Positions 5,158 through 6,326 of a stretch of 6,326 bases of DNA are shown piece after piece. The notes below the pieces were generated by a model. That model ran no database searches. It was not told the origin of the DNA and saw only the letters and a list, made by a program, of their open reading frames with translations. Position 1 is the first letter of the stretch. Each line of letters starts with the position of its first letter. The position numbers were made by a program, and so were the translations under genes. This stretch comes from Anaerolineaceae bacterium (lineage in GTDB: Bacteria; Chloroflexota; Anaerolineae; JAAYZQ01): positions 1-6,326 of the forward strand of contig JAAYZQ010000626.1 in the NCBI GenBank assembly GCA_012514775.1, written 5' to 3'.

Positions 5158-6326
5158 ATGACGCACCGCGAGGCGGCGATGGGTGCCGCGGGGGAAGGGA
5201 CCCCGCCCACCACGGGCCAGATGCTGGCCCTATGGGTGCCCCTGGCGGCCAGCACGGTCATGATGGTCCTGGAGCCCTCCATCATCAACATCGGCCTGGG
5301 CAGATCCGCCGATCCCGAGCTGGCCCTGGGGGCCTATGGCGTCGCCTTTAGCCTGGCCCTCGTGGTCGAAGCGCCCATCCTGATGCTCCTGGACGCCGCG
5401 GTGGCCCGCGCCGTGGACCGCGACGCCTTTGTCCTCATCCGGCGCTTTACGCTGATGCTGGGCTTGTTTGTCACCCTGGTGGGGCTGGTCTTTTCGCTGA
5501 CGCCCCTCTACGACATGGTGGTGGTCGACCTGATGAACATTCCCACCGAGGTGGCGGCACGGGCGCGGCCCACGCTGCAGATCCTCTCCTTCTGGTCGCT
5601 GCCCATCGCCTGGCGCCGCGCCCACCAGGGTGTGTTGATCCGCAAGAACCACACGCGCGTCATCACCGTGGCCACGGGCGTGCGGCTGGTGAGCCTCGCC
5701 GGCGCCCTGTTCGGCGGGCTGCTGCTCTTTCCGCAGCGGGGCGCCGTGGTGGCCGGCCTCGCCATGGACTGTTCCGTGTTCGTGGAAGCGGCCGTCGTCA
5801 CGTGGGCCACGGCGCCCGTGGTGCGCAGCGCCGGCTTTCGGGCAGGGCAGGCGGCCGGCGACCAGGAGCCCCTGACCATGCGGGGGCTGTGGCGTTTTTA
5901 CCAGCCCCTGGCCGTCACGACGGTGCTCCGTCAGTTGACGCGGCCCATGCTCAATGCCGGCATCGCCGCGGCGCTGTTGCCGGCCGCCTCCCTGGCGGCC
6001 TGGCCCGTCGCCTGGAGCCTGGTGATCCTCATCGCCGGCCCGGCGTGGAGCCTGCAGCAGTTGACCACCGCCCTGGCCTCCGACGAGCCCAGCTACCGCC
6101 GGGTGAGCAACTTTTCTCTGGGGCTCAGCGCCATCTTTACCCTGCTCCTGGCCCTGGTGGCCTTCACACCACTCTACGGGCCGGTCATGGGCGGCGTCTA
6201 TAACCTCTCGCCCGAGCTACAGGGCCTGGCCCGGCCGGCGGTGCAATGGCTGGCCGCCTACCCCCTGGTGATGGGCGTCCAGTCGCTGCTGCGCGGTGTG
6301 TTGATCCGGGGGGGCTGCACGGGGAC
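5158..6326 (+). CDS. ANKH-like MOP/MATE-fold membrane transporter, 3' end missing
   Basis: Polytopic membrane protein, open for 389 codons to the window edge; perhaps 50-80 residues are missing. It shows about ten hydrophobic segments and two homologous halves. Residues 28-115 align almost without gaps to 250-336 (P28/P250, N44/N266, S65/S287, P73/P295), and 116-162 align to 337-384 (TPLY/TPLY, ARP/ARP, GVLIR/GVLIR). This is the two-bundle MOP/MATE plan. Within that superfamily the motifs YGVAFSL (60-66), LSFWSLPIAWRRAHQGVLI and PLAVTTVLRQLTRPMLN best match, from memory, the ANKH family, whose animal member mediates efflux of pyrophosphate, ATP or citrate. A classical multidrug MATE or a polysaccharide flippase is the alternative. 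The start is uncertain: ATG 5158 has only a weak GGAAG, ATG 5179 has GAGG 5 nt upstream, and ATG 5221 (residue 22) is at the first membrane segment. It is transcribed away from phoU. Confidence 0.8.
   Translation, partial: MTHREAAMGAAGEGTPPTTGQMLALWVPLAASTVMMVLEPSIINIGLGRSADPELALGAYGVAFSLALVVEAPILMLLDAAVARAVDRDAFVLIRRFTLMLGLFVTLVGLVFSLTPLYDMVVVDLMNIPTEVAARARPTLQILSFWSLPIAWRRAHQGVLIRKNHTRVITVATGVRLVSLAGALFGGLLLFPQRGAVVAGLAMDCSVFVEAAVVTWATAPVVRSAGFRAGQAAGDQEPLTMRGLWRFYQPLAVTTVLRQLTRPMLNAGIAAALLPAASLAAWPVAWSLVILIAGPAWSLQQLTTALASDEPSYRRVSNFSLGLSAIFTLLLALVAFTPLYGPVMGGVYNLSPELQGLARPAVQWLAAYPLVMGVQSLLRGVLIRGGCTG

Noticed and set aside
4871..5161. Possible small protein (96 codons) across the phoU/transporter intergenic region
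   Set aside because: It overlaps phoU antisense, crosses both promoters and has no ribosome-binding site or recognisable motif.

Overview
This is a gene-dense, very GC-rich bacterial segment with six protein genes and no RNA gene, insertion sequence or CRISPR array that I can see. The organism is most likely a member of the Chloroflexota or a similarly GC-rich deep-branching phylum. That is an inference from base composition, from the variant CoaBC active-site motifs (PAMD and ASG in place of PAMN and ACG, which I recall from Chloroflexota homologues), and from the use of a type III pantothenate kinase. It is not a firm assignment.

Layout: five genes run leftward from a strong sigma-70-type promoter near 4946-4975, in the order phoU, coaX, coaBC, a P1-family (S58/NylC-like) N-terminal-nucleophile hydrolase, and a chrA-type chromate transporter that runs off the left edge. 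The spacings are 11, 32, -4 and 29 nt, and every gene has a clear Shine-Dalgarno sequence, so they very probably form one operon. A 245-bp divergent intergenic region (4913-5157) separates phoU from a rightward membrane-transporter gene that runs off the right edge. That protein has a two-fold repeated MOP/MATE-type fold and most resembles the ANKH (progressive ankylosis, pyrophosphate/ATP/citrate efflux) family.

How the genes fit together: coaX and coaBC supply three activities of CoA synthesis (pantothenate to 4'-phosphopantothenate, then cysteine ligation and decarboxylation to 4'-phosphopantetheine). PhoU is a phosphate-signalling regulator, here without visible pst or phoB/R genes. The P1 hydrolase is an amidase or aminopeptidase of unknown substrate, translationally coupled to coaBC. 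ChrA exports an oxyanion, probably chromate.

The points most worth a second look are: the ANKH-like transporter facing phoU, with an unusually clear 222-residue internal duplication; the replacement of two reported catalytic residues in the CoaC domain; a perfect hairpin abutting the coaBC ribosome-binding site; and a long inverted repeat overlapping the transporter promoter.
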